DNA from: a virus
IMG/VR virus record: IMGVR_UViG_3300025647_000292
Span: 1 to 23,026 of that record
Strand: one strand, 5' to 3'
DNA: 23,026 bases
This document shows positions 1-6,962 of this stretch, piece by piece. Positions within the stretch are counted from its first letter, which is position 1. Each line of letters opens with the position of its first letter. The position numbers and the translations under genes are program-made. The notes beneath the pieces are model-generated. The model saw only the letters and a list, made by a program, of their open reading frames with translations. It ran no database searches and was not told where the DNA came from.

Positions 1-53
1 ACAATGTTACTGTTGCTGGAAACATTGGCTGGATTGAACCAGCGCAGGATTAA
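1..53 (+). CDS. C-terminal end of a probable phage structural protein (partial)
   Basis: One forward frame (codons start at base 3) is open from the window edge to a TAA at 51-53 and ends NVTVAGNIGWIEPAQD. The alternating hydrophobic/polar pattern and terminal GWIEPA-type motif resemble the C-termini of beta-rich phage virion proteins. Only 16 residues are visible, so this is a suggestion. Its stop overlaps by a few bases the 3' end of a convergent small gene, a normal phage arrangement. Confidence 0.45.
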   Translation, partial: NVTVAGNIGWIEPAQD

Positions 54-187
54 CCTTCTGCTGCGGGGGTATCTGGAGTTTCTGGTGCCCGATATTCTTC
101 AGGCTTAGGTTCGTTTTTTACAGGCATCCCTGATAAACGTTTAATATCTTTTAGCCAATCTGCGTAACGATCGTCGTCTTCACTCAT
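50..187 (-). CDS. Small acidic hypothetical protein, 45 aa
   Basis: The reverse strand carries a 45-residue frame beginning MSEDDDRYADWLKDIKRLSG and ending in a Pro/Glu-rich tail (PETPDTPAAEG). An acidic amphipathic N-terminus followed by a disordered tail is typical of small phage proteins of unknown role. It converges on the partial gene at the left edge and is divergent from the phosphoribosyltransferase promoter at 225-253. No family is recognised. Its compact acidic/proline composition favours a real gene over a chance frame, but support is modest. Confidence 0.5.
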   Translation of the reverse strand: MSEDDDRYADWLKDIKRLSGMPVKNEPKPEEYRAPETPDTPAAEG

Positions 188-224
188 AAAAATACTTATC
201 ACAGCAAACTGATCTAAATAATTA

Positions 225-253
225 TTGACACATAACTGTTAAAATGTTATAAT
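225..253 (+). promoter_or_regulatory. Consensus sigma70-type promoter, leaderless
   Basis: TTGACA at 225-230, a 17-bp spacer and TATAAT at 248-253 match the bacterial consensus perfectly. Only 7 bases separate the -10 box from the ATG at 261, so transcription should begin at or within a base or so of the start codon and leave no room for a Shine-Dalgarno sequence. Confidence 0.85.
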
Positions 254-260
254 TACTCAC

Positions 261-767
261 ATGAAAGTAGAAAAAAATAAAGTCTTTTACACTTGGCAAG
301 ATGTACAGAGCATGACTCTGGATCTTATTCGCAGCATTGACGCTGCCGAATGGCGCCCAGATTATGTTGTTGGACTAACACGTGGAGGATTACACGCTGC
401 TAACTTGATTAGTCAATGGTATAATATTCCTATGGAAACATTACGTGTTAGTTTGCGTGATCACGCTAACACAGAATCTAATGCGTGGATGGCAGAAGAT
501 GGTTTACAAACAGGAATGAAAATCCTCATTGTAGATGACATTAATGACTCCGGTGCTACAATTAACTGGATCAAGGATGATTGGCACTCAAGTGTATACA
601 ACGGCAATCGTGAAGCATGGGGCAACAACATTCGTTTTGCTACACTTGTAGACAATAGTGCCTCAGATGCAGATGTTGAATATTGTTGTGTAGAAATTAA
701 TAAGTTAGATGATCCAGACCTGTGGATCGTCTTCCCTTGGGAAGATTGGTGGTTAACACATGAGTGA
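261..767 (+). CDS. Phosphoribosyltransferase, type I PRT fold
   Basis: The protein (168 aa) has the PRPP-binding signature of purine-type phosphoribosyltransferases at about residues 88-101 (ILIVDDINDSGAT: hydrophobic strand, two Asp, small-residue loop) and an upstream RGG turn at 41-43 after the VVGLTRGG strand. This is the layout of xanthine/hypoxanthine phosphoribosyltransferases, which convert a free base plus PRPP to a nucleoside monophosphate; the base specificity cannot be read. The C-terminus is Trp-rich (WIVFPWEDWW). A promoter sits directly before the ATG, predicting a leaderless mRNA. It is followed after 3 bases by an SGNH-like gene, so the two are probably co-transcribed. It could serve nucleotide salvage or, since QueE is close by, modified-base metabolism; the latter is speculation. 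Confidence 0.8.
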   Translation: MKVEKNKVFYTWQDVQSMTLDLIRSIDAAEWRPDYVVGLTRGGLHAANLISQWYNIPMETLRVSLRDHANTESNAWMAEDGLQTGMKILIVDDINDSGATINWIKDDWHSSVYNGNREAWGNNIRFATLVDNSASDADVEYCCVEINKLDDPDLWIVFPWEDWWLTHE

Positions 768-770
768 CTT

Positions 771-1484
771 ATGCTATTACTAGCCGGTTGTAGTTTTATA
801 GCTAATCCAGATCTTCCTGAAGTAGCGTTTGGTCGTGAAGTATGGGATAAAAAGTTAGTAAGAATAAATGCGTGGGGGGGTGCTGGTAACGCTTTTATAT
901 CAAGAGCCGTATTAGATAATCTCGATAAAGTTAACAATGTTCTTATATTGTGGACTGGTTTTTCTCGTATTGACATTGAACTCCCGGTGGAAATGGTAGA
1001 TCAAGTTTCGAGTTATTACGAAGGTACACCTATTCATATTACCAATGATACTGTTTGGCTCCATAGTGGTGGGTTTGATGGAACGTGGTATAATTATAGT
1101 CGTACCAAATATGAAAAATACATCTATGAATATATTAAAAGTCAATACTTGCCGTGCAATTGGAATTACCTGAATAATAAAAATTTACGAATTATTGCCG
1201 GAACGTTGAATACTTTAGAACAACTGAATATTGAATACAAGTTTGGATTTATCTATGACATTTTTTCAGACCATATCAGCGAACAACAGAGTTTAGGCAG
1301 TGCAGTTGATAGAAATAATCCATTGCTTAACTTAATCAATTGGGATAATTGTTTATCTGAAACTCCGTACGATTTTTGTAAAGATCGTGGGCTATTGTCC
1401 GATGATCGATTCCATCCCACTAGAGAAGGTTATAACCAATGGTGGAATGCAGTAAAACAAGATATTACATTTGACTTAACCTAA
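771..1484 (+). CDS. SGNH-hydrolase-like phage protein (copy 1)
   Basis: This 237-residue protein starts MLLLAGCSFIANPD, where GCSF takes the place of the GDS nucleophile block of SGNH/GDSL hydrolases, and ends with DDRFHPTREGYNQWW, matching the C-terminal Asp-x-x-His block. A GAGNAF segment near residue 37 could be the Gly/Asn block. SGNH enzymes are esterases or acetylhydrolases acting on sugars or lipids; the substrate is unknown here. Two further proteins of this layout occur at 2766 and 11157. It begins 3 bases after the phosphoribosyltransferase stop and lacks its own clear Shine-Dalgarno sequence, suggesting translational coupling. Confidence 0.6.
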   Translation: MLLLAGCSFIANPDLPEVAFGREVWDKKLVRINAWGGAGNAFISRAVLDNLDKVNNVLILWTGFSRIDIELPVEMVDQVSSYYEGTPIHITNDTVWLHSGGFDGTWYNYSRTKYEKYIYEYIKSQYLPCNWNYLNNKNLRIIAGTLNTLEQLNIEYKFGFIYDIFSDHISEQQSLGSAVDRNNPLLNLINWDNCLSETPYDFCKDRGLLSDDRFHPTREGYNQWWNAVKQDITFDLT

Positions 1485-1499
1485 AAAATAAAGTATAAT
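1471..1499 (+). promoter_or_regulatory. Sigma70-type promoter, leaderless, before queE
   Basis: TTGACT at 1471-1476, a 17-bp spacer and TATAAT at 1494-1499. Five bases separate the -10 box from the ATG at 1505, so the transcript should start at or very near the start codon. The -35 lies inside the last codons of the preceding gene. Confidence 0.75.
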
Positions 1500-1504
1500 T
1501 AATT

Positions 1505-2380
1505 ATGAATGAACGTACAATTAAAATAGCAGAAATTTTTTATAGCATACAAGGCGAAGGAATGTATGCTGGTGTCCCAAGTGTTTTTATTAGAACATTC
1601 GGCTGCAATTTTGAATGTAGGTCTTTTGGTTTACCGACCGGGATGATGAGTCAAGAGCCAGAAAACATTGCGGCAAAAATTGATGAATTTCATAGTTACG
1701 AGGAGCTTCCGCTTGCTGAATCAGGCTGCGACAGTTACGCAAGTTGGCATCCTGCTTTCAAGCATCTTTCACCAAAGATGACTATTTCTAGTATTGTAGA
1801 CCAAGTGTTAGCATCGATTAATAGAGAACGTATTTACGATCCTGGTGAGAGTTACACAGATACGCATATTATTATTACAGGTGGAGAACCACTACTGGGT
1901 TGGCAGCGTGCGTATCCAGAACTTATTGATGCGCTATACGCAGAAGGATTCCGCAACTTTACATTCGAAACAAACGGCACACAGAAACTTTCTGCAGACT
2001 TCAAGGATTATTTGCTAATTAATAATATCAAGAACAAAAAAATTGATCTTACTTTTAGTGTAAGTGCTAAACTCCCGTGTTCTGGCGAATTGTGGGATAA
2101 TGCTATTCTTCCTGATGTTGTTACAGAGTACGAACAGTACGGCCGCGCATTTTTAAAGTTCGTTGTAGCTAAACACGATGATGCTGTTGATGCAAGCATT
2201 GCTGTAAATGAATATAAACGTGCAGGATTTACAGGTCCCGTATATCTTATGCCCGAAGGCGGCACCGTAGACGGGTACGAATTACACGAAAAAGATGTTG
2301 CTGAAATTTGCATGATGCACGGTTGGAGATACAGTCCACGCTTACAGGTAAGCCTTTTTAAGAATGCATGGGGAACATGA
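1505..2380 (+). CDS. queE: QueE-like 7-carboxy-7-deazaguanine synthase (radical SAM), insertion variant
   Basis: QueE converts 6-carboxytetrahydropterin to 7-carboxy-7-deazaguanine in the preQ0/queuosine pathway. The 291-aa protein opens with the family hallmark IAEIFYSIQGEG (8-19), then FIRTFGCNFEC (28-38), a GGEP motif (about 125-128) and FETNGT. The iron-sulfur cysteines are odd: after C34-x3-C38 the expected third Cys two residues on is missing (C-R-S-F). A GCDS motif at 74-77, matching the C-D-S/T end of the normal cluster motif, appears only after about 36 extra residues, giving CX3C-X36-C. This looks like a loop insertion inside the cluster-binding motif, not loss of the cluster. QueC, QueD and FolE are not in this window, so whether product goes to tRNA or to DNA 7-deazaguanine modification cannot be told. 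The stop overlaps the next gene. Confidence 0.82.
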   Translation: MNERTIKIAEIFYSIQGEGMYAGVPSVFIRTFGCNFECRSFGLPTGMMSQEPENIAAKIDEFHSYEELPLAESGCDSYASWHPAFKHLSPKMTISSIVDQVLASINRERIYDPGESYTDTHIIITGGEPLLGWQRAYPELIDALYAEGFRNFTFETNGTQKLSADFKDYLLINNIKNKKIDLTFSVSAKLPCSGELWDNAILPDVVTEYEQYGRAFLKFVVAKHDDAVDASIAVNEYKRAGFTGPVYLMPEGGTVDGYELHEKDVAEICMMHGWRYSPRLQVSLFKNAWGT

Positions 2381-2769
2381 TGTTTGATAAACTAAAAAAC
2401 GCATTTAAAAAGAAGCAACCAGCGCCTGCACAAGAAAAACCAAAGCAAACTCGCAAAAAGAAAACTGAAAAAGAACTTGCTACTGAACGTGGAGAACCCT
2501 GGGTTGGCATTCTTTCTATGGAAGTTGATCCGGAAGATCTAAATGCAGGAGCGTTTGAACTTGATTGGAATGATCAGTTCGTTGCTCGACTAATACGTTT
2601 TGGGTATCAAGGCAAAACAGATGCCGATATTGTTGATCAGTGGTTCCAAAATGTATGCAGACATGTTGTATTAGAAACCTGGGAACAAGAACAAGCGCAA
2701 CGTTCTAACATGGATGTTCGTTTTCATAACAAACGTAATCTCGGCGATGGCCGTTCTGAGATTTCATGA
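2377..2769 (+). CDS. Conserved-looking phage hypothetical protein, Lys-rich N-terminus
   Basis: This protein of about 130 residues has a strongly basic N-terminal third (runs of Lys with Pro/Gln, then TRKKKTEKELATERGEPW) and a folded C-terminal part rich in Trp and acidic residues (VGILSMEVDPEDLNAGAFEL). The ATG at 2377 overlaps the queE stop (ATGA), so it is probably translated by coupling; ATGs at 2368 and 2380 are alternatives. It ends in another ATGA overlap with the next gene. The basic tail suggests nucleic-acid or membrane contact, but I do not recognise a function. Similar small proteins sit near replication genes in T4-like marine phages, an impression rather than a measured match. 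Confidence 0.7.
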   Translation: MMFDKLKNAFKKKQPAPAQEKPKQTRKKKTEKELATERGEPWVGILSMEVDPEDLNAGAFELDWNDQFVARLIRFGYQGKTDADIVDQWFQNVCRHVVLETWEQEQAQRSNMDVRFHNKRNLGDGRSEIS

Positions 2770-3461
2770 TTCTTTACGTTAACGGCGATAGTCACGCTGC
2801 GGCTGCCGAAGCGGTGAATCCTCATTGTTTCGCTATGGACGACGGGAAGTTATGGCACATGGGTCGTGCTCCGCATCCAGATAATGCAAAAGTTGCGTGG
2901 GGTACAAAATTAGCAGCACTTGCTAAAATGAATCTACAATTACACGCAGAGTCAGCAAGCAGTAACGCACGCATTATTCGCACAACACAAGAATACTTTA
3001 AAGAATCCAAACACACAGATGTTTTAGCTATTATTCAATGGTCAACGTGGGAACGTGAAGAATGGTTTATTGACGGTGAATACTATCAAGTTAACGCAAG
3101 TGGTATTGATATTGTTCCGGAGGATTATCAAGTTCGCTATAAAGAATATATCGCGGGCATTGATTGGATGGCTAAAACGCTTGAAGCACACGAGCAAATC
3201 TGGCTCATGCATGAATGGCTAAACGATCGAGACATTAAACATATCTTCTTCAATGGTAACAATACCTTTGAGGATGTTATTAATCGTTATGACTGGGGCA
3301 CAAGTTATATTGATCCTTATGGTTCAACAACTTATAACAACTGGTGTTTATCTCAAGGTTATCAAACAGTTACACCAACATCTTATCATTTTGGAGCAGA
3401 TGCTCATCAAGCCTGGGCACGATACCTACTAAAATACATTGCACAAAATAAACTAATTTAA
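2766..3461 (+). CDS. SGNH-hydrolase-like phage protein (copy 2)
   Basis: The 231-aa product starts MILYVNGDSHAAAAEAV: beta strand, GDS nucleophile block and a following helix, as in SGNH/GDSL hydrolases. A SASSNARII segment near residue 63 could be the second block, and SYHFGADAHQAWARYLL at the end supplies the catalytic-type Asp/His block. The middle is Trp-rich. The start overlaps the upstream stop (ATGA). It shares the architecture of the proteins at 771 and 11157 but is diverged in sequence. The target (glycan acetyl groups, lipids) is unknown; no signal peptide is present, so it acts in the cytoplasm or within the virion. Confidence 0.62.
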   Translation: MILYVNGDSHAAAAEAVNPHCFAMDDGKLWHMGRAPHPDNAKVAWGTKLAALAKMNLQLHAESASSNARIIRTTQEYFKESKHTDVLAIIQWSTWEREEWFIDGEYYQVNASGIDIVPEDYQVRYKEYIAGIDWMAKTLEAHEQIWLMHEWLNDRDIKHIFFNGNNTFEDVINRYDWGTSYIDPYGSTTYNNWCLSQGYQTVTPTSYHFGADAHQAWARYLLKYIAQNKLI

Positions 3462-3469
3462 TACTTGAC

Positions 3470-3493
3470 AACATCTGTAAAATACCGTATAAT
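3470..3493 (+). promoter_or_regulatory. Consensus sigma70-type promoter, leaderless, before the exonuclease
   Basis: A TTGACA begins just after the preceding stop codon (about 3465-3470), followed by a 17-bp spacer and TATAAT at 3488-3493. Six bases separate the -10 box from the ATG at 3500, predicting transcription initiation at the start codon. This is the third such promoter in the first 3.5 kb. Confidence 0.82.
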
Positions 3494-3499
3494 ACGTGT

Positions 3500-4501
3500 A
3501 TGAAATATATTCTGGTTGACACCGCCAATACGTTTTTTAGAGCTCGACATGCAGCGCACCGAGCCACGGACACATATACCAAACTGGGATTTGCGTTGCA
3601 TCTTACATTTTCAGCTATTAACAGAGTAGTTCGTAAATTTAACGTAGACCATGTGGTGTTTATGCTTGAAGGACGGGCGTGGCGTAAAGACATTTACGAG
3701 CCTTATAAGGCTAATCGTAAAGTAGCACGACAAGCATTAACTGATGCAGAATTAGAAGAAGATGCTCTGTTTTGGGAGATTTTTGACGAATTTCATAAAT
3801 ACTTACGTGAGCAGACTAATTGTACTGTCTTACAACATCCTCAAGCAGAGGCTGATGACCTCATTGCCCGATGGATTGCTCTTCATCCAGATGATGAGCA
3901 TATCATCTTATCCAGTGATACTGACTTTGTTCAGTTGATCTCTCGTCAAGTTGTGCAATACAACGGTATTTCGAACGAACTTATATCCCTAGATGGCATT
4001 TTTGATGACAAAAACGAACGTGTAATAGATAAAAAAACTAAAGAGCCAAAAGAAATCCCCAATCCTGAATGGCTTCTTTTTGAAAAATGCATGAGGGGTG
4101 ATTCATCGGACAATATTTTTAGTGCTTATCCTGGTGTTCGCACCAAGAGTACCAAAAAGAAAATAGGTCTCACAGAAGCATTTGAGGATCGAGAAAAACA
4201 AGGATATGCCTGGAACAATCTTATGCTCCAACGCTGGACAGATCCGGACGGTGTTGAACACCGCGTAATTGACGATTACAATCGTAATTGCACACTGGTG
4301 GATTTAACCAAGCAGCCTGCTGAACTCAAACAAGATTTCGACGACGTTATTAAAACCACTGTGACACACAAAGACATAGGACAAGTAGGTATTCGTTTTA
4401 TGCGCTTCTGTGGCAAGCACGATCTTGTTAGGCTCAGTGATCAAGCCGAACAATATGGTAGTTGGCTAAATGCTACATATAATGGAATATTAAATGATTA
4501 A
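3500..4501 (+). CDS. 5'-3' exonuclease, T4 RNase H / FEN family
   Basis: This enzyme would remove RNA primers and flap strands during phage DNA replication. The 333-aa protein has the family order: D7 in ILVDTANTFFRARH, a MLEGRAWRKDIYEPYKANR segment (about 55-73) corresponding to the usual FDG...WRKD..P.YK.NR, the acidic metal site EADDLIA (E117, D119, D120), SSDTDFVQL with D140 and D142, and RGDSSDNI (D201, D204) leading into a helix-hairpin-helix-like region with PGVRTKSTKKK. One change is visible: the first-motif Asp of FDG is Glu57. It has its own promoter overlapping the start region. The next gene overlaps its 3' end by 8 bases. Confidence 0.88.
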   Translation: MKYILVDTANTFFRARHAAHRATDTYTKLGFALHLTFSAINRVVRKFNVDHVVFMLEGRAWRKDIYEPYKANRKVARQALTDAELEEDALFWEIFDEFHKYLREQTNCTVLQHPQAEADDLIARWIALHPDDEHIILSSDTDFVQLISRQVVQYNGISNELISLDGIFDDKNERVIDKKTKEPKEIPNPEWLLFEKCMRGDSSDNIFSAYPGVRTKSTKKKIGLTEAFEDREKQGYAWNNLMLQRWTDPDGVEHRVIDDYNRNCTLVDLTKQPAELKQDFDDVIKTTVTHKDIGQVGIRFMRFCGKHDLVRLSDQAEQYGSWLNATYNGILND

Positions 4502-4955
4502 AGCAAAACCCGTTGTAAAAAATAAATTTTGGATTCTCAGAGATGGTAACCGCAAGGTAGGAGAAGTTAACGCTATTCAAGGTGGATTTAGTGTTACTGT
4601 GAATAACAGTCAAGCACAGTTTAAAACACTTGCCATACTAAAACGTCGTGCTGGTATTGAATTTGACGACAATATCAACATTGTGACTGCCAAAAAGAAA
4701 CAAATATCTGTGCATGGATTTCCAGCGGCAGGATCCATACATAATGCTGTGTGGGATGTTCAACTAAAACTTCCGCTTTATACCAAAAAAGCGAAAAGCA
4801 AAAGTTTTTTTGCAGCCGGGTGGTATAAAATTAAATTGAAAAACCGTTGGAAAACCGTGTACAGTCCCAAGCTCATTATACTTCAGCGTAACGAATATCA
4901 GGGACCGTTCAAGCAAGATCCTGATCAGAATAACTTTGATCAATTATTTAAATGA
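4494..4955 (+). CDS. Phage hypothetical protein, 153 aa, basic beta-rich
   Basis: The protein begins MIKAKPVVKNKFWILRDGNRKVGEV and is rich in Lys, Val and Ile with alternating strands, suggesting a small basic beta fold that could bind nucleic acid. It overlaps the exonuclease by 8 bases and the following gene by 4 (ATGA), so it belongs to a replication-linked operon. Proteins starting with a KNKFWILxxG pattern seem recurrent in marine T4-like phages, but I know of no assigned function. Confidence 0.72.
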   Translation: MIKAKPVVKNKFWILRDGNRKVGEVNAIQGGFSVTVNNSQAQFKTLAILKRRAGIEFDDNINIVTAKKKQISVHGFPAAGSIHNAVWDVQLKLPLYTKKAKSKSFFAAGWYKIKLKNRWKTVYSPKLIILQRNEYQGPFKQDPDQNNFDQLFK

Positions 4956-5155
4956 TTCACATTAACAACTTTGTTGACAAAATAAAGGCACTGGAATCTC
5001 AAAACAGCAAGCAGTTCACAATGACCATGCGCGAGGCAAAGGATCTTCACGCAGATATTACCAAATTGCTGATCGCTCTGCATGCACTACAAGAAACAAA
5101 ACAAAGTACTGCCAATGAAGTAATTCAAGTTCAAATACAAGGGGACAGTTGGTAA
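4952..5155 (+). CDS. Small helical phage protein, 67 aa
   Basis: MIHINNFVDKIKALESQNSK is followed by a heptad-like helix (TMREAKDLHADITKLLIALHALQE) and a short polar tail. It looks like a two-helix or coiled-coil protein with no catalytic motif. Its ATG overlaps the upstream stop as ATGA, so it is co-translated with the exonuclease operon. Function unknown. Confidence 0.68.
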   Translation: MIHINNFVDKIKALESQNSKQFTMTMREAKDLHADITKLLIALHALQETKQSTANEVIQVQIQGDSW

Positions 5156-5177
5156 TATACGCAGTTTATTCATAAAT

Positions 5178-5197
5178 ACTGTATCAAAGGATACAGT
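5178..5197 (+). promoter_or_regulatory. Perfect 8-bp hairpin at the ribosome binding site
   Basis: ACTGTATC (5178-5185), loop AAAG (5186-5189), GATACAGT (5190-5197), ending two bases before the ATG at 5200. The only Shine-Dalgarno-like bases (AAAGGA, 5186-5191) form the loop and the first stem bases, so folding should hinder ribosome binding. It could be a translational operator. Confidence 0.65.
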
Positions 5198-5199
5198 TT

Positions 5200-5493
5200 A
5201 TGAGCAGACCAAAACCCACAGTATTAGCAGAAGTTACTGACAAATCTACCTATAAAACAGATCAGGTTCTGGCCAGTGAAGGAATCTGGGCTGTGTTTTT
5301 TGACGGCAACCCCATTAATTTAAGGAACCAGAACATGTTGGTTCAATACCCAGGACCAAAATACAGGAAGGTTTCTTTTAGTAATCCAGGACATGCAATT
5401 AATCTAGCAAAAAAGCTGAACAAGCAATTCAAAACTGATTTATTCAGTGTGGTATTGTTGAATGCTGGTGACCAAGTATATCCAGAAAAGTGA
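5200..5493 (+). CDS. Hypothetical protein, 97 aa, with hairpin-occluded start
   Basis: The protein starts MSRPKPTVLAEVTDKSTYKTDQVLA and contains GIWAVFFDGNPINLRNQN and a basic helix NLAKKLNKQFKTDLFSV. It has no recognised domain; the mix of short strands and one basic helix suggests a small DNA- or protein-binding fold. The start codon follows an 8-bp hairpin holding the ribosome binding site, which may allow self-regulation as in some T4 replication genes (analogy only). The next gene overlaps its 3' end by 32 bases. Confidence 0.7.
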   Translation: MSRPKPTVLAEVTDKSTYKTDQVLASEGIWAVFFDGNPINLRNQNMLVQYPGPKYRKVSFSNPGHAINLAKKLNKQFKTDLFSVVLLNAGDQVYPEK

Positions 5494-5812
5494 GTTAACC
5501 CAGCAAATGCTGGATCAACTTCCAGGAATACAGTTTCCACTGGAGCAAACAATACGCCTGTGGTGGGCCAATCCTGACGGCGGTTGGTTACTCACAGACC
5601 AAGGACAATATGTATTTGAAAAACTTGGTATTGAAGGACACACATTTAGAATAAAATACCGCAGCGCAAAATTTTATATTCAGGCAGATCGGTCATTTCA
5701 GAATCCATATTATATTAAAAAATATGACCTAATATTGTACGGTAGCAAAGAAGCAACAGCGGTTACACTGACTGGCGGAGACGTAATGCAATATCTTGAG
5801 CGTTATTGTTAA
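5462..5812 (+). CDS. Hypothetical protein, 116 aa
   Basis: The frame MLVTKYIQKSELTQQMLDQLPG... contains aromatic strand segments (TIRLWWANPDGGWLLTDQGQ, TFRIKYRSAKFYIQ) and ends QYLERYC. No family recognised. It overlaps the upstream gene by 32 bases, suggesting translational coupling, and its end overlaps by 50 bases the 3' end of a convergent reverse gene. The GWLLTDQG and KYDLILYG turns suggest a compact beta protein. Confidence 0.7.
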   Translation: MLVTKYIQKSELTQQMLDQLPGIQFPLEQTIRLWWANPDGGWLLTDQGQYVFEKLGIEGHTFRIKYRSAKFYIQADRSFQNPYYIKKYDLILYGSKEATAVTLTGGDVMQYLERYC

Positions 5813-6731
5813 ATTGTTCTACTAATATGTCAGGCCATTGATTTAATACATAGTCTTGATTTGCCAGCAGTCTATCCATGATAATATCTCTGTCAAAATT
5901 TCCATTTATCACATTCTTATTGGAATCTATGGCTGTGCGCCATCTAGCATCGTCCGATAGCGTATCATATGTATAATCTAATAGATCTTCAAACATGTCA
6001 AAACCTAACTGTTTGCAATGCGCCACAATGCCTGGGTATCCGATTACAATAGGTAATTGCAACCCCAACAATGCCATTAATGTTTTTTCTGTGATAATAC
6101 CCGGAGATTCGTAATACTGAGTTTCTGTAACTATATTAACCTTACAGTCTGCATAAACCGGCAATAATCTTATCCAGTTTAATTCGTTTTCACAACCATA
6201 ATACGTACTAAAATCCCATTCAGACAACAGAATACGTTCTCCATAACTCAAAACACCATTTGTAAAATTTTGTTGCATGTAATAAGCAACAAGTTCTCTG
6301 TGGCGACGAGTGGTTCCATTCAAACATTGCCAATTTTTAGTTCGTTTGCGAAGTAAAGATAGATTCCAGTCTTCTTGTGTTTTTGCTAAATTGTTTAACA
6401 GTTCATAACTGTGTGTTGGGAAATATACTAAATGTAATGGTCCATCATAAACTGTGTGCAAGTCAATATTCCAATGCACAACGATGACACGATTGGCATT
6501 TCCTCCAAAATATGTTTCAATTGCTTCTAATTCTGGACACTTTCCGTTGCTAATGCTAACAAAATCTTGTGTATGCATTATAACCACTGTGTTGTCTGTC
6601 CAATTAACGTCTGGAAACTTTATAGGCCAACATTTTTGATCATAATTATTAATCAAACACGATGGTTGATAAACAACATCAAAACCCGCATTGCGAAATG
6701 CGTTCACAAATATTTCATTATAATGCACCAA
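5763..6731 (-). CDS. Glycosyltransferase-like phage protein (copy 1)
   Basis: This reverse gene (322 aa) has an N-terminal nucleotide-fold-like region (NAFRNAGFDVVYQPSC), a CLNGTTRRHRELVAYYM segment, then NIVTETQYYESPGIITEKT and GFDMFEDLLDYTYDTLSDD. This order (L-N-x-R-x-H-R, N-I-V-T-E, T-E-K-T, G-F-D...D-x-x-YD) recalls phage proteins annotated as glycosyltransferase- or fucosyltransferase-like; the E...ITEK part resembles donor-sugar contacts of GT-B enzymes. A paralogue lies at 19343. No ATG opens the frame: TTG at 6731 or GTG at 6728 must be used, because an in-frame TAG lies just upstream. It converges with the gene ending at 5812. Substrates unknown. Confidence 0.6.
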   Translation of the reverse strand: MVHYNEIFVNAFRNAGFDVVYQPSCLINNYDQKCWPIKFPDVNWTDNTVVIMHTQDFVSISNGKCPELEAIETYFGGNANRVIVVHWNIDLHTVYDGPLHLVYFPTHSYELLNNLAKTQEDWNLSLLRKRTKNWQCLNGTTRRHRELVAYYMQQNFTNGVLSYGERILLSEWDFSTYYGCENELNWIRLLPVYADCKVNIVTETQYYESPGIITEKTLMALLGLQLPIVIGYPGIVAHCKQLGFDMFEDLLDYTYDTLSDDARWRTAIDSNKNVINGNFDRDIIMDRLLANQDYVLNQWPDILVEQFNNNAQDIALRLRQSV

Positions 6732-6748
6732 CTATTTACAAGAATAGG

Positions 6749-6777
6749 TTGACAGTAACAGAATTTTAGTATATAAT
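6749..6777 (+). promoter_or_regulatory. Consensus sigma70-type promoter for the globule-like gene
   Basis: TTGACA at 6749-6754, 17-bp spacer and TATAAT at 6772-6777. Unlike the leaderless promoters, this one is followed by an untranslated leader of about 180 bases before the gene at 6963. Confidence 0.88.
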
Positions 6778-6784
6778 ACGCACA

Positions 6785-6962
6785 TAATTTAGAAATAACA
6801 AAAAAGATGCAAAAAAATTAACTTTTTTTGTCGTTTTGCTAAATAAAAATATACAAGAAGTTAATTGAATACTAATAGGCGCATGCCTAATTTTTTAAGG
6901 TTCGTATATTAGGAAACAATTAAATACTTGAAAAGATTTTTTAACTTTAAGGAGACTTTATC
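6785..6962 (+). promoter_or_regulatory. Long structured 5' leader with terminator-like hairpin
   Basis: The leader holds two hairpins. CAAAAAAA (6810-6817) can pair with TTTTTTTG (6823-6830) around a 5-base loop. TAGGC-GCAT-GCCTA (6876-6889) is followed by a base and six T (6891-6896), like an intrinsic terminator upstream of the gene, suggesting attenuation or a ligand-controlled switch. A strong AAGGAG lies at about 6949-6954 before the ATG at 6963. No known riboswitch class is recognised. Confidence 0.5.

Noticed and set aside
461-976. Long reverse frame of 171 aa
   Set aside because: Antisense to the phosphoribosyltransferase and SGNH-like genes; no motif, low-complexity Ser/Leu composition.
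1505-2380. Idea that QueE is a degenerate, inactive copy because the third cysteine of the usual motif is missing
   Set aside because: GCDS at 74-77 restores the Cys-Asp-Ser end of the motif after an insertion, and all other motifs are intact.
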